The translations under genes and the position numbers were made by a program. The notes under the pieces were generated by a model. It did no database searches and was not told the DNA's origin. It worked only from the letters and a program-made list of their open reading frames with translations. Of a stretch of DNA of 64,000 nt, positions 31,024-39,861 are shown one piece after another (within the stretch, counting starts at the first letter, position 1; each line of letters begins with the position of its first letter). Source of the DNA: Streptomyces sp. NBC_01142 (lineage in GTDB: Bacteria > Actinomycetota > Actinomycetes > Streptomycetales > Streptomycetaceae); NCBI RefSeq assembly GCF_026341125.1, contig NZ_JAPEOR010000002.1, positions 62,001 through 126,000 on the forward strand, in the 5' to 3' direction.

Positions 31024-32400
31024 TCAGTGGATGCCGACGGCCGCCAGAGCCCGGCGTTGGGCGGCTGTCGGATGGGCCGGCCAGTACAGGTAGCAGACAC
31101 CGCCTGTGCCGGAGACCACATTGCCGCTCGCGTTGTGGCGCTTGGTGCGGAGCCAGATCTTCTCCCACTCGGCGCGCCGGTAGACACGGCGTACGGCGTC
31201 ATTGCTGGGCGAGGCCGGATCGTTGGCGATCACATCGCCGTCGGCGGTGAAGCCGATCACGGTCATCAGATGCCCGGCAGTGCCGTAGCCCGCCCCGGTC
31301 AGTTCCTCCTTGAGGAAGGACTGCGACGTTATGGCCGGGATACCCGCCCGGATCAGCGTCTCCAGCTCTGTGAGCGAGGAGAGCCGGGTGACGACGGCGC
31401 TCATGTCCCGGTACGTCGCGGCGTAGGCGGCGTTGAAGGGCCAGTTCCCGCAGCCGTCGTACTGGTGGTCGAAGGTGAAGCGGGCCGCGTGGCAGACCTG
31501 CGGGTCGGCGAAAGCGGGATTCACCCAGGCCAGGTCGGCGGCGGCGGGCTTACGGCCCCAGTACTCGACGATCATCTGGGAGGAGGTGGGGCTGCACCAG
31601 GCCTCGCCGCCGTTGTCGTACTCCGGGTACTGGCCGACGTGCGTGTTCTGCGAGTACCGCGGTACGGGCAGCTCACGGGTGACGCCGGGCGTGGATGCGG
31701 GGACGCCGAACCGGTCCGGGATGTCGGACGCCATCGCACCCAGCCGCCACACGGTGGGCGTGAGCTTGGTGCCCGGCTTGCGGTAGAGGGTCAGCCGCAG
31801 CTCGTACGAGTCCAGCCGCAGCCCGCTCGCCGCGTCGTCGATCGAGAAGGTGTCGGTCCAGATGGCGGCCTTGCCGTCACTCTGGCCGTCGAGCGAGGTA
31901 CGGCGGATGTCGCCGTCGCCGGACGCCCAGCGGCCCATCACGAACCACGGCGTCCGGGTGGAGTCGGAGTAGCGGCCCCGCAGCTCGACCTGGAGCCAGG
32001 TCCCGGCCGGGGTGTGGGCGTTCCAGGAGGCGATGACCTCGGTCGCGGGCACCGTCGAGGAGTGGACGGGCGAGGTCCAGGTGGCGTACTCCCAGGTCGC
32101 ACTCCGTCCGGTGTGCGGGTCGGTGTAGGCGGTGCGGCCCGCCGGGTGGGCAATGACCAGAGCGGGGCGGCGACTCGCGACCGCCTGAGTGCCGGCCGCG
32201 ACACCCGAGCGCCAGTCGGCGTACGAGGCCCAGAAACGGTTGTCCACCTGGGGGGCGGCGCGGGGAATCCGGGTGGAGCGCCCGGCCCCCGCGGTCGGCG
32301 CGGCGGCAGCGACCGGGGCGGCGGAGGACAGCGCGCCCGCACCTGCCGCAGCCGCGATGGCGGCGCCCAGCACGGTTCTGCGCGATGTGGATCTGGCCAT
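31024..32400 (-). CDS. Tat-exported C39-like peptidase family protein
   Basis: A 458-residue secreted protein. The N-terminus SRRTVLGAAIAAAAGAGALSSAAPVAAAA is a twin-arginine signal. A beta-rich middle domain is followed by a C-terminal papain-like C39_2 domain: catalytic Cys in GEAWCSPTSSQM (about 292), His in GTAGHLMTVIGF and Asn/Asp in DVIANDPASPS. Such proteins are cysteine peptidases or amidases outside the cell; the target is unknown. Two further Cys pairs may be disulfides. A GACCAATATTGGTC palindrome lies upstream. Confidence 0.88.
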   Translation of the reverse strand: MARSTSRRTVLGAAIAAAAGAGALSSAAPVAAAAPTAGAGRSTRIPRAAPQVDNRFWASYADWRSGVAAGTQAVASRRPALVIAHPAGRTAYTDPHTGRSATWEYATWTSPVHSSTVPATEVIASWNAHTPAGTWLQVELRGRYSDSTRTPWFVMGRWASGDGDIRRTSLDGQSDGKAAIWTDTFSIDDAASGLRLDSYELRLTLYRKPGTKLTPTVWRLGAMASDIPDRFGVPASTPGVTRELPVPRYSQNTHVGQYPEYDNGGEAWCSPTSSQMIVEYWGRKPAAADLAWVNPAFADPQVCHAARFTFDHQYDGCGNWPFNAAYAATYRDMSAVVTRLSSLTELETLIRAGIPAITSQSFLKEELTGAGYGTAGHLMTVIGFTADGDVIANDPASPSNDAVRRVYRRAEWEKIWLRTKRHNASGNVVSGTGGVCYLYWPAHPTAAQRRALAAVGIH

Positions 32401-32485
32401 GGGACCCCCAAATCGGGTGCGCGACAGTGGGGCAACTATCGCGGGTCCGGGCGGACTTCTGCCAGCACCTCGGGCCGCGTTGCTC

Positions 32486-32499
32486 GACCAATATTGGTC
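32486..32499. promoter_or_regulatory. Perfect 14-bp palindrome between divergent genes
   Basis: GACCAATATTGGTC is a perfect palindrome; on its right it overlaps TTGGTCTGACCCA, which resembles a DasR-type dre site. It lies 86 bases before the C39-like peptidase start and 55 before the P-loop kinase start, so either gene could be controlled. Confidence 0.45.
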
Positions 32500-32553
32500 T
32501 GACCCACTGGGCGTGACCTGCGGTGGGCTGCGCCGCTCTCCTAGGGTGGCCCC

Positions 32554-33276
32554 ATGGACGACGACCTTTGCCGGCAGGCCGCGGCGCTGCGCGCGCTCGC
32601 GCCCTCGTGCGGCCCGGTGCGCCTGGTCGCGGTCGACGGCCACGCGGGGTCGGGCAAGAGCACGTTCGCGGCCAGGCTCGCGGCGGCGCTCGGCCACGCA
32701 GACGCAAACGCAGCCACAGCCACAGATGCAGCCACAGATGCGGCCTCGGATGCGGACGGTGCCGACGGGGGCGGGGGCGACAGCGGGGTGCCGGTGCTGC
32801 ATCTCGACGATCTGGCCACCCACGAGGAGCTCTTCGCCTGGACGGACCGGTTGCTGGCCCAGGTGATCGAACCGCTCTCGCGCGGCGAGGTCGCGCACTA
32901 CAACCCGTACGACTGGAATCTGCGCCGCTTCGGGCCCCCACGGCTCCTCGCGCCGTCCCCCGTCGTCCTCATCGAGGGAGTGGGAGCGGGGCGACGAGCC
33001 CTGCGCCCCCACCTCGCCCGGCTGCTGTGGATGGAGCGGGACGCCGGGGAGTCCTGGGCCCGGGGACGGTGCCGCGACGGCAGCGAGCTGTCCGCATTCT
33101 GGGACGGATGGACGGTGGCGGAGACACGCCATTTCTCGGCGGACCCCTCCCGTCCGTATGCAGATGCCCTGGTACGCGAGTGGCAGGAGGGGTACGAGTG
33201 GCTCCCGGGGCCTCCTGCGACAGCACGGCCGAACCAGATCATCACGTACAGTGACGGCGCCACCCCACCATACTGA
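32554..33276 (+). CDS. P-loop kinase, uridine-kinase-like
   Basis: A 240-residue P-loop NTPase. Walker A is GHAGSGKST (about 29-37), followed by the substrate Asp in LHLDDL (about 83) and a lid Arg region. This resembles the uridine kinase/phosphoribulokinase group, but the substrate cannot be assigned. Between residues 50 and 75 there is an insert of Asp-Ala-Thr repeats (TATDAATDAASDADGADG) from a hexamer DNA repeat, likely a disordered loop. AGGGTGG lies upstream of the ATG. Confidence 0.78.
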   Translation: MDDDLCRQAAALRALAPSCGPVRLVAVDGHAGSGKSTFAARLAAALGHADANAATATDAATDAASDADGADGGGGDSGVPVLHLDDLATHEELFAWTDRLLAQVIEPLSRGEVAHYNPYDWNLRRFGPPRLLAPSPVVLIEGVGAGRRALRPHLARLLWMERDAGESWARGRCRDGSELSAFWDGWTVAETRHFSADPSRPYADALVREWQEGYEWLPGPPATARPNQIITYSDGATPPY

Positions 33277-33314
33277 GCAGTCGGAAATCGCCCTCAAGAG
33301 TGCCTCAACTCTGC

Positions 33315-33344
33315 TTGACCGAGGGGGCGTACAGGTCTTACGTT
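33315..33344 (+). promoter_or_regulatory. Candidate housekeeping promoter
   Basis: TTGACC (33315-33320), an 18-base spacer and TACGTT (33339-33344) fit the principal sigma factor consensus well. No gene starts close downstream; a short structured stretch with a terminator does. Confidence 0.5.
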
Positions 33345-33349
33345 CTCAA

Positions 33350-33420
33350 TGTGCGGCTTTCCGGAGCCGCCGCAGACGCGGAGCCCCCGGTTGTTCCCCC
33401 GTGATCGGGGGCTTCGTTCT
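33350..33420 (+). ncRNA. Candidate small RNA (about 70 nt)
   Basis: A promoter-like element ends at 33344, then GCGGCT-TTCCGG-AGCCGC (33353-33370) forms a first hairpin, and AGCCCCCG (33382-33389) pairs with CGGGGGCT (33406-33413) to form a second, followed by TCGTTCT like an intrinsic terminator. There is no open frame with codon bias. It lies between the kinase gene and the TPR-AAA gene. I do not recognise a known RNA family. Confidence 0.45.
33382..33420 (+). terminator. Intrinsic-type terminator
   Basis: An 8-bp GC stem with a 16-base loop and a short T-rich tail. It would end either the candidate small RNA or the transcript of the kinase gene. Confidence 0.6.
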
Positions 33421-33634
33421 GCCCCCACCCCCCTTCTCCCGCGACACACCCCACCCCTCGCTCACCCTGGGTCACCGTCACCGGGTCACTCGCGGCGGTC
33501 TTAGTCGCCACCCCTTTGCGCAGGTACGATGCACCTCGGTGGGGTCAATTCCCGTCCACGGCACGGTCGTTCAGTACGCTGCCGACGGGCGCTCGCCCGG
33601 CGGGACATCACAGGTGCACGGTTTGTGGGGGGAT

Positions 33635-35551
33635 ATGGCGGGCCCTTTGGACATCGGCACACACGGCGCACAGGCCCCGGCCGACCTCGCCTGGGTTCGC
33701 GGCGTGGACGCCTACACCATGGGTGCGTACCCACAGGCGGAGGAGGAGTTCCGCACTGCCGTGCGGCTCGATCCCGAGATGGCCGACGGCTGGCTCGGCC
33801 TGCACGCGCTGCGCGTCGACACCACCACCGCACTGCTGCGCATGTACCGCACCCGCGAGCGCTTCGGCGAGCAGCGCGCCCGTCACCGCCGCACCCTCAA
33901 CTCCTGGTACTGGCTGGGATGGTGGGTCCAGCCGGTGCTGGAGAGTCCCCGCGATCTGCTGCTCGCCCACGCCTCCCACTGGCTCGACGGCCGCCATGTG
34001 CCGGAGCTCGACCGGGCGCTCGCCGGGCTCCCCCCGGTCGATGCCGACCCCCAGGTGCGTTTTCTGCACGCCTGCCGGGCGTATCTGGTCAAGGACTGGG
34101 AGCAGCTCGTACGCCACACCGAGCCGCTGGTCAACGATCCGATGCTGGGCATCGAAGCCGGGCTCTTCGGCGGCATGGCCCGGGTGCGCCAGGAGATGTA
34201 CGGCCAGGCGGAGCCGCTGCTCTCCTCCGCCCTGATGCGCTGCCGCAGCGAACAGCCGCAGCGCAAGGAGCTGCGTTACTGGCTGGCGCGGGCTCACGAG
34301 GGCACCGGCCGCAGCGCGGCCGCCCTGCCGCTGTACCGGGCGGTGCACCGGATCGACCCGGCCTTCATGGACACCTCGGCCCGGCTCGCGGCGATCGCCG
34401 AGTACGACGGGATCGACGGGTACGAGGACTCGGCGGGCCTCGCGGCCGTGTCGCTGGCCGGCTTCGGCCAGGACGCGGTGGACGCGCAGGCCGACGGGGA
34501 AGCCCCCTTCGCGGCCGAGCCGCGGCTCGGCGCCGATGCGCAGACGCAGCTCCCGGGCGCTGTGCCCGCGACGCCTGCGGTGCCGGCCGACGCCTTGCGG
34601 CACAAGGCGGTCGTGCCCGCGCAGCCCGCTCCCCCACAGTTCCCGGCAGGCTCCACCGATCCGGTGCTGCTTGCCGAGGCGCTGGCGGAGCTGGAGCGGA
34701 TGGTGGGCCTGGAGCCGGTGAAGCGGCAGGTGAAGGCGTTGTCCGCGCAGCTGAAGATGGCCCGGCTGCGCGCAGGCCAGGGGCTCCCGGTCCAGCCGCC
34801 CAAACGCCACTTTGTCTTCTCCGGCCCCTCCGGCACCGGCAAGACCACCGTCGCCCGCATCCTCGGCCGGGTCTTCTTCGCACTCGGTCTGCTCGGCGGC
34901 GACCACCTGGTCGAGGCCCAGCGCTCGGATCTGGTGGGCGAGTTCCTGGGACAGACGGCGGTGAAGGCCAACGAGCTGATCGACTCGGCGCTGGGCGGGG
35001 TGCTGTTCGTGGACGAGGCGTACAGCCTCTCCAACTCCGGCTACACCAAGGGCGACGCATACGGCGACGAAGCCCTCCAGGTCCTCCTCAAGCGGGCCGA
35101 GGACAACCGCGACCACCTGGTGGTCATCCTCGCCGGCTACCCGGAGGGCATGGACCGGCTGCTCGCCACCAATCCCGGCCTGTCCTCACGCTTCACCACC
35201 CGGGTCGACTTCCCCTCGTACCGCCCCCTGGAGCTGACCGCCATCGGCGAGGTGCTGGCCGCCGACAACGGCGATGTGTGGGACGAGGAAGTGCGCGAGG
35301 AACTGCGCTCCATCAGCGGGCATGTGGTCGACCAGGGCTGGATCGACGAGCTCGGCAACGGCCGTTTTCTGCGCACGCTGTACGAGAAGAGCTGCGCCTA
35401 CCGCGATCTGCGGCTGTCCGGATACCCGGGTACGCCGACCCGGGAGGACCTGTCCACACTGCGGCTGCCCGATCTGATGCAGGCGTACGGCGAGGTCCTG
35501 TCGGGCCGCGGTCCGGTGGACCGCGGCCCGCAGGACCCTCCCCGGGGCTGA
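33635..35551 (+). CDS. TPR plus AAA+ ATPase of the CbxX/EccA type
   Basis: A 638-residue protein. The first 300 residues are helical TPR-like repeats (from AWVRGVDAYTMGAYPQAEEEF). After a Pro/Ala linker comes a CbxX/CfqX AAA+ domain: Walker A GPSGTGKTTVAR near residue 410, Walker B VLFVDEAYSL near 470, and an arginine-bearing SRFTTRVDFPSY near 530. This architecture is that of EccA of type VII secretion, but no other ESX gene is near. It may chaperone export of substrates encoded elsewhere. The ATG at 33635 has G-rich sequence just before it; a GTG at 33614 is possible. Confidence 0.9.
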   Translation: MAGPLDIGTHGAQAPADLAWVRGVDAYTMGAYPQAEEEFRTAVRLDPEMADGWLGLHALRVDTTTALLRMYRTRERFGEQRARHRRTLNSWYWLGWWVQPVLESPRDLLLAHASHWLDGRHVPELDRALAGLPPVDADPQVRFLHACRAYLVKDWEQLVRHTEPLVNDPMLGIEAGLFGGMARVRQEMYGQAEPLLSSALMRCRSEQPQRKELRYWLARAHEGTGRSAAALPLYRAVHRIDPAFMDTSARLAAIAEYDGIDGYEDSAGLAAVSLAGFGQDAVDAQADGEAPFAAEPRLGADAQTQLPGAVPATPAVPADALRHKAVVPAQPAPPQFPAGSTDPVLLAEALAELERMVGLEPVKRQVKALSAQLKMARLRAGQGLPVQPPKRHFVFSGPSGTGKTTVARILGRVFFALGLLGGDHLVEAQRSDLVGEFLGQTAVKANELIDSALGGVLFVDEAYSLSNSGYTKGDAYGDEALQVLLKRAEDNRDHLVVILAGYPEGMDRLLATNPGLSSRFTTRVDFPSYRPLELTAIGEVLAADNGDVWDEEVREELRSISGHVVDQGWIDELGNGRFLRTLYEKSCAYRDLRLSGYPGTPTREDLSTLRLPDLMQAYGEVLSGRGPVDRGPQDPPRG

Positions 35552-35563
35552 GCCCGGCGGGCG

Positions 35564-36658
35564 CTAGCCGGCCAGGGCACTGTCCAGGGCGGTGTCCCTG
35601 GGAGCTTCCGGCGCGCGGGGCACCGTCACCCGGTGGGACGGATCACGGACCTCGCCGACCAGCTTCTCCAGGACGTCCTCCAGGGCGACCAGACCCAGCA
35701 CCCGCCCGGAGGCGTCCGCGACCTGCGCGAGGTGGGTGGCCGCACGGCGCATCACGGTGAGCGCGTCGTCCAGGGGGAGCTCCGCCCGCAGGGTCGCCAT
35801 GGGCCGCCAGATGTGCTGCGGCACCGCCCGCTCGCCGTCCTCCAGATCGAGGACGTCCTTGACATGGAGGTAGCCCATGAACGGGCCTTCGCCCTCCGCG
35901 CAGACCGGGAAACGGGAGTAGCCGGTGCGTACCGTCAGCTCCTCGATCCGGTGGGGGGTCACCGAAGGGGCGACCGTCACCAGGGAGGAGCGGGCGATCA
36001 GCACATCGATCACCGGGCGGCTGCCCAGCTCCAGCGCGTCCTCGAGCCGCTCCTGCTCGGCGGGCTCGAGCAGCCCCGCCTGGCCCGAGTCCTCGACAAG
36101 ACGGTTGAGCTGCTCGCTGGTGAAGACGGCCTCCACCTCGTCCTTCGGCTCCACACGGAATGCCCGCAGCACCAGCCGGGCACAGGCGCCGAGCGCCGCC
36201 GTGACCGGTCGGCACAGCCGGGCGAAGCCGACCAGGCCCGGGCTGAGCCAGAGCGCGGTCTTCTCCGGGGCTGCCATTGCCAGGTTCTTCGGGACCATCT
36301 CGCCGATCACGAGGTGCAGGAAGACGACCACGGCAAGGGCGATGACATAGCCGAGGGGATGGATCAGCCCCTCGGGCACATGGGCCGCGTGGAAGACCGG
36401 CTCCAGCAGGTGTGCCACCGTCGGCTCGGCCACCGCGCCGAGGGTCAGCGAGCAGATGGTGATGCCGAACTGCGCGGCCGCCATCATCTGCGGCAGATTC
36501 TCCAGCCCGTGCAGCACCTGCCGGGCCCGGGAGGAACCTTCCGCGGCCAGTGGTTCGATCTGGCTGCGGCGTACGGAGACGAGGGCGAACTCGGCCCCGA
36601 CGAAGAACCCGTTCGCCAGCACCAGCAGCATCGCGAACAGGAGGGGGAGGACGCTCAT
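35564..36658 (-). CDS. CNNM-type (DUF21-CBS) membrane protein, shorter paralogue
   Basis: A 364-residue protein: the DUF21 membrane domain with about four helices (residues 1-150, with AEFALVSVRRSQIEPLAAEG and HLVIGEMVPKNLAMAAPEKTALWL) and a CBS pair (about 200-330). Family members are linked to magnesium or cobalt efflux and to hemolysin-C-like proteins. It lacks a clear C-terminal CorC_HlyC domain. Its start overlaps the stop of the upstream paralogue (ATGA), so the two are made together and may form a heterodimer. Confidence 0.9.
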   Translation of the reverse strand: MSVLPLLFAMLLVLANGFFVGAEFALVSVRRSQIEPLAAEGSSRARQVLHGLENLPQMMAAAQFGITICSLTLGAVAEPTVAHLLEPVFHAAHVPEGLIHPLGYVIALAVVVFLHLVIGEMVPKNLAMAAPEKTALWLSPGLVGFARLCRPVTAALGACARLVLRAFRVEPKDEVEAVFTSEQLNRLVEDSGQAGLLEPAEQERLEDALELGSRPVIDVLIARSSLVTVAPSVTPHRIEELTVRTGYSRFPVCAEGEGPFMGYLHVKDVLDLEDGERAVPQHIWRPMATLRAELPLDDALTVMRRAATHLAQVADASGRVLGLVALEDVLEKLVGEVRDPSHRVTVPRAPEAPRDTALDSALAG

Positions 36659-37995
36659 CGGGCCGCCTCCGTCATGGCCGGGACGGCGGCGGTGCGCACC
36701 AGGCGTACCCGCTCGGCCCGGTAGCGGTCGACCTGACGCACCGAGAGCCGCCAACCGGGGAGCTCGGCCCGGTCGCCGGGGGCGGGGATGCGCCCCAGCA
36801 GATCGGCGACGAGGCCGGCCACCGTCTCGTACGGGCCGTCGGGCACATCGAGGCCTATCCGGCGCAGGGTGAGGACGCGGCAGCTGCCGTCCGCCTCCCA
36901 GGCGGGGTTGCCCTCCTCCGCGGCCACGGAGGCGAGTTCGGGGCGCGCGTCGGCCTCGGCGTCGTGCTCGTCGCGGACCTCGCCGACGAGTTCCTCGATG
37001 ATGTCCTCGAGGGTGACGACCCCGGCCGTGCCGCCGTACTCGTCGACGACAACGGCTATGGGCTGCTCACTGCGCAGCCGCTCGAGGAGCTGCTGCACGG
37101 GCAGCGTCTCGGGCACCAGCAGCGGCGGCACGGCGACCCGGTCCACCCGGGTGCGCAGCCGTTCGCCGGCCGGCACCGCGAGGGCGTCCTTGAGGTGCAC
37201 CATGCCGACGATCTCGTCGATGCGCTCCCGGTAGACGGGGAAGCGCGAAAGGCCGGTGGCGCGGGTGAGGTTGAGGACGTCGGCGGCGGTGGCGTCGCTC
37301 TGCAGGGCGCTCATCTTCACCCGGGGGGTCATCACATGCTGCGCGGTGAGATGGCCGAGCGAGAGGGTCCGTACGAACAGATCCGCGGTGTCCTGCTCCA
37401 GCGTGCCGGCTCGTGCCGAGTGTCTGGCCAGCGACATCAGCTCACCGGGGGTACGGGCGGACGCCAGCTCCTCGGTGGGCTCGACACCCAGCAGCCGCAC
37501 GAGACGGTTGGCGACGGCGTTGAGCAGGGTGATGACCGGCCGGAAGGCGGTCGAGAAGAGATGCTGCGGTCCTGCGACGAACCGCGCGACCTGCAACGGG
37601 CGGGAAACCGCCCAGTTCTTGGGAACGAGTTCGCCGATCACCATCTGGACGGCGGAGGCGAGCAGCATCCCGATCGCCACCGCGACTCCGGCGACGGCCC
37701 CTTCGGGCAGTCCGGTCGCGGTCAGCGGCCCGTCCAGCAGCTGGGCGAGCGCGGGTTCGGCGAGCATGCCGACGACGAGCGAGGTGATGGTGATACCGAG
37801 CTGGGTGCCGGACAGCTGGAAGGACAGCTCCCGCAGCGCTGTGACGACGCGGCGGGCGCGGCGGTCGCCTTCGGCGGCGGCGCGTTCGGCATCGGGCCGC
37901 TCCACCGTGACAAGGCCGAACTCGGCCGCCACGAAGAAGCCGTTGGCGAGGATCAGGAGGAACGCTGCGGCAAGCAGCAGCAGGGGGATGATCAT
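36655..37995 (-). CDS. CNNM-type hemolysin family protein (DUF21-CBS-CorC_HlyC)
   Basis: A 446-residue protein with DUF21 (LANGFFVAAEFGLVTVERP near the start and VIGELVPKNWAVSRP near 120), a CBS pair (FPVYRERIDEIVGMVHLKD; IAVVVDEYGGTAGVVTLEDIIEELVGEV) and a C-terminal CorC_HlyC domain (WRLSVRQVDRYRAERV). A strong AAGGAGG site precedes the ATG. It may move divalent cations; the ion is not certain. First gene of a two-gene operon of tandem paralogues. Confidence 0.92.
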   Translation of the reverse strand: MIIPLLLLAAAFLLILANGFFVAAEFGLVTVERPDAERAAAEGDRRARRVVTALRELSFQLSGTQLGITITSLVVGMLAEPALAQLLDGPLTATGLPEGAVAGVAVAIGMLLASAVQMVIGELVPKNWAVSRPLQVARFVAGPQHLFSTAFRPVITLLNAVANRLVRLLGVEPTEELASARTPGELMSLARHSARAGTLEQDTADLFVRTLSLGHLTAQHVMTPRVKMSALQSDATAADVLNLTRATGLSRFPVYRERIDEIVGMVHLKDALAVPAGERLRTRVDRVAVPPLLVPETLPVQQLLERLRSEQPIAVVVDEYGGTAGVVTLEDIIEELVGEVRDEHDAEADARPELASVAAEEGNPAWEADGSCRVLTLRRIGLDVPDGPYETVAGLVADLLGRIPAPGDRAELPGWRLSVRQVDRYRAERVRLVRTAAVPAMTEAAR

Positions 37996-38185
37996 GCCGC
38001 CGCCTCCTTGGAGGGGGCGGCGCAGGTACTACCGGACGATCCGTCCATTGCTGGAGGGAGTCACTCCTCGGGTCGCAGGTGTCCCGCGGGCCGGGCGTGG
38101 CCGTGTGGTGCGGGACGGGGCGCACTCGGCGCCGCCGTCACCAGAGTAGTCAAGCCGGGCGCCTACGCGGCAGGGGCATCGCCGC

Positions 38186-38656
38186 TCAGACCTCGTCCGG
38201 GCGGGTGCCGCGGGTCTCTGCGAGGGCGCGCAGCGCGCGGGCGTCGCTGATGGCGTGCGCCTTGGCGATGCCCGGCTGGATGCCGAGCACGGGCAGGCTG
38301 GTGCCGTCGCTGAGGTCGAGAAAGACCCAGGGGTCGCCGGGGCGCAAGTTGACCCGCAGAATCTCCGCCCACTCCAGTTGGCGCGTACGGGTGAGATTGA
38401 CGACCGTGACGCCCCTGTCGTCGGCGACGACCTTGGGGCGGCTCAGCAGGGCCAGTACGCCGAAGAAGACCAGTGCGGTGAAGATGAAGCTGCTCCGCTC
38501 CCCCGCGCTCAGCTTCTCCAGCAGCAGCGCGACGGCGGTGATCACGGCGAACATCACCGCGCCCACGGTCAGCAGGACGATCCGGGTGCGGGTCGGCCGG
38601 AACGTGACCGGGAGTGCGGGGATTTGGGGCGCGGGGGCGGGCATGGTGTCGGACAT
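38186..38656 (-). CDS. Membrane protein with bacterial PH domain
   Basis: A 156-residue protein with two hydrophobic helices (IVLLTVGAVMFAVITAVALLL and SFIFTALVFFGVLALL) and a C-terminal PH-like part (VVADDRGVTVVNLTRTRQLEWAEILRVNL and DPWVFLDLSDG). Found after hisG in many Streptomyces. It starts two bases after the hisG stop, so it is the last gene of the rib-his transcript. Function unknown. Confidence 0.85.
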   Translation of the reverse strand: MSDTMPAPAPQIPALPVTFRPTRTRIVLLTVGAVMFAVITAVALLLEKLSAGERSSFIFTALVFFGVLALLSRPKVVADDRGVTVVNLTRTRQLEWAEILRVNLRPGDPWVFLDLSDGTSLPVLGIQPGIAKAHAISDARALRALAETRGTRPDEV

Positions 38657-38658
38657 CC

Positions 38659-39507
38659 TCAGAGGCGGCAGGCGTGGATGGCCGTGGTGAGGATCGCCCG
38701 CGCGCCGAGGTCGTACAGATCGTCCATGATCCGCTGCGCTTCCTTGGCGGCCACCATGGAGCGGACGGCCACCCAGCCCTCGTGGTGCAGCGGCGAGATG
38801 GTCGGGGACTCGAGGCCCGGGGTGAGGGCGACTGCCTGCTCGAGGTGCTCGACCCGGCAGTCGTAGTCCATCATCACGTAGCTGCGGGCGACCAGGACGC
38901 CCTGGAGGCGGCGCAGGAACTGCTGCACCTTGGGGTCGTCGGCGGGCGAGCCGGTGCGGCGGATGACGACCGCCTCGGACTTCATGATCGGCTCGCCGAT
39001 GACTTCCAGCCCGGCGTTGCGCAGGCTGGTGCCGGTCTCCACGACGTCCGCGATGATCTGCGCGACGCCCAGCTGGATCGCCGTCTCGACGGCTCCGTCG
39101 AGGTGGACGACGGAGGCGTCGATGCCCTCGTCGGCGAGGTGCTTGGCGACAATGCCCTCGTAGGAGGTGGCGATCGTCATTCCGCCGAAGTCGCCGACGC
39201 CCGTCGCGATGCCGGGCTTGGTGGCGTAGCGGAAGGTGGAGCGGGCGAAGCCGAGCTGGAGGATCTCCTCGGCGTTGGCGCCGGAGTCCAGGAGCAGATC
39301 GCGTCCGGTGATGCCGATGTCGAGCTTGCCGGAGCTCACATAGATCGCGATGTCGCGCGGGCGCAGGTAGAAGAACTCGACCTCGTTCTCGGGGTCGACC
39401 AGCACCAGCTCTTTCGACTCCTTGCGCTGCTGGTAGCCGGCCTCATGGAGCATCGCCGACGCAGGTCCGGACAGTGAACCCTTGTTGGGCACGGCGATGC
39501 GCAGCAT
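38659..39507 (-). CDS. hisG: ATP phosphoribosyltransferase (long form)
   Basis: A 282-residue HisG with its regulatory C-terminal domain, so no HisZ is needed. It joins PRPP and ATP in the first step of histidine synthesis. Visible motifs: RIAVPNKGSLSGPA at the start, DIGITGRDLL near 85 and the PRPP loop EIVETGTSL-like ADVVETGTSLRNAGLE near 160. The C-domain ends in TTAIHACRL and binds the inhibitor histidine in homologues. 47 bases after hisE. Confidence 0.96.
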   Translation of the reverse strand: MLRIAVPNKGSLSGPASAMLHEAGYQQRKESKELVLVDPENEVEFFYLRPRDIAIYVSSGKLDIGITGRDLLLDSGANAEEILQLGFARSTFRYATKPGIATGVGDFGGMTIATSYEGIVAKHLADEGIDASVVHLDGAVETAIQLGVAQIIADVVETGTSLRNAGLEVIGEPIMKSEAVVIRRTGSPADDPKVQQFLRRLQGVLVARSYVMMDYDCRVEHLEQAVALTPGLESPTISPLHHEGWVAVRSMVAAKEAQRIMDDLYDLGARAILTTAIHACRL

Positions 39508-39554
39508 GAGACGGGCTTCCTTTGTTCGCGTGTACGGAGATGAAGGGGCGGTGC

Positions 39555-39827
39555 TCAGAGGTGGGCGTAGACGTCGTCGAGGGAGATCCCGCGGGCGACC
39601 ATCATCACCTGGACGTGGTACAGCAGCTGCGAGATCTCCTCGGCGGCGGCTTCCTTGCCCTCGTACTCGGCGGCCATCCACACCTCGGCGGCCTCCTCGA
39701 CGACCTTCTTGCCGATGGCATGCACGCCCTTGTCCACCAGTTCGGCGGTACGGGAGGTGGCCGGGTCGCCGTTCTTGGCCTTGAGCTGCAGCTCGGCGAA
39801 GAGCTCTTCGAAGGTTTTGTTCGCCAT
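39555..39827 (-). CDS. hisE: Phosphoribosyl-ATP pyrophosphatase
   Basis: A 90-residue stand-alone HisE (MazG-like helical fold) that removes pyrophosphate from PR-ATP in step two of histidine synthesis. The metal-binding [13 protein letters not shown] motif and [15 protein letters not shown] helix are clear. It begins 34 bases after ribH, which ties histidine genes to the riboflavin operon. HisE and HisG catalyse successive steps. Confidence 0.95.
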   Translation of the reverse strand: MANKTFEELFAELQLKAKNGDPATSRTAELVDKGVHAIGKKVVEEAAEVWMAAEYEGKEAAAEEISQLLYHVQVMMVARGISLDDVYAHL

Positions 39828-39861
39828 GATGGTCCCAGGGTAAGGGGTGAGCCCGGGCCAC

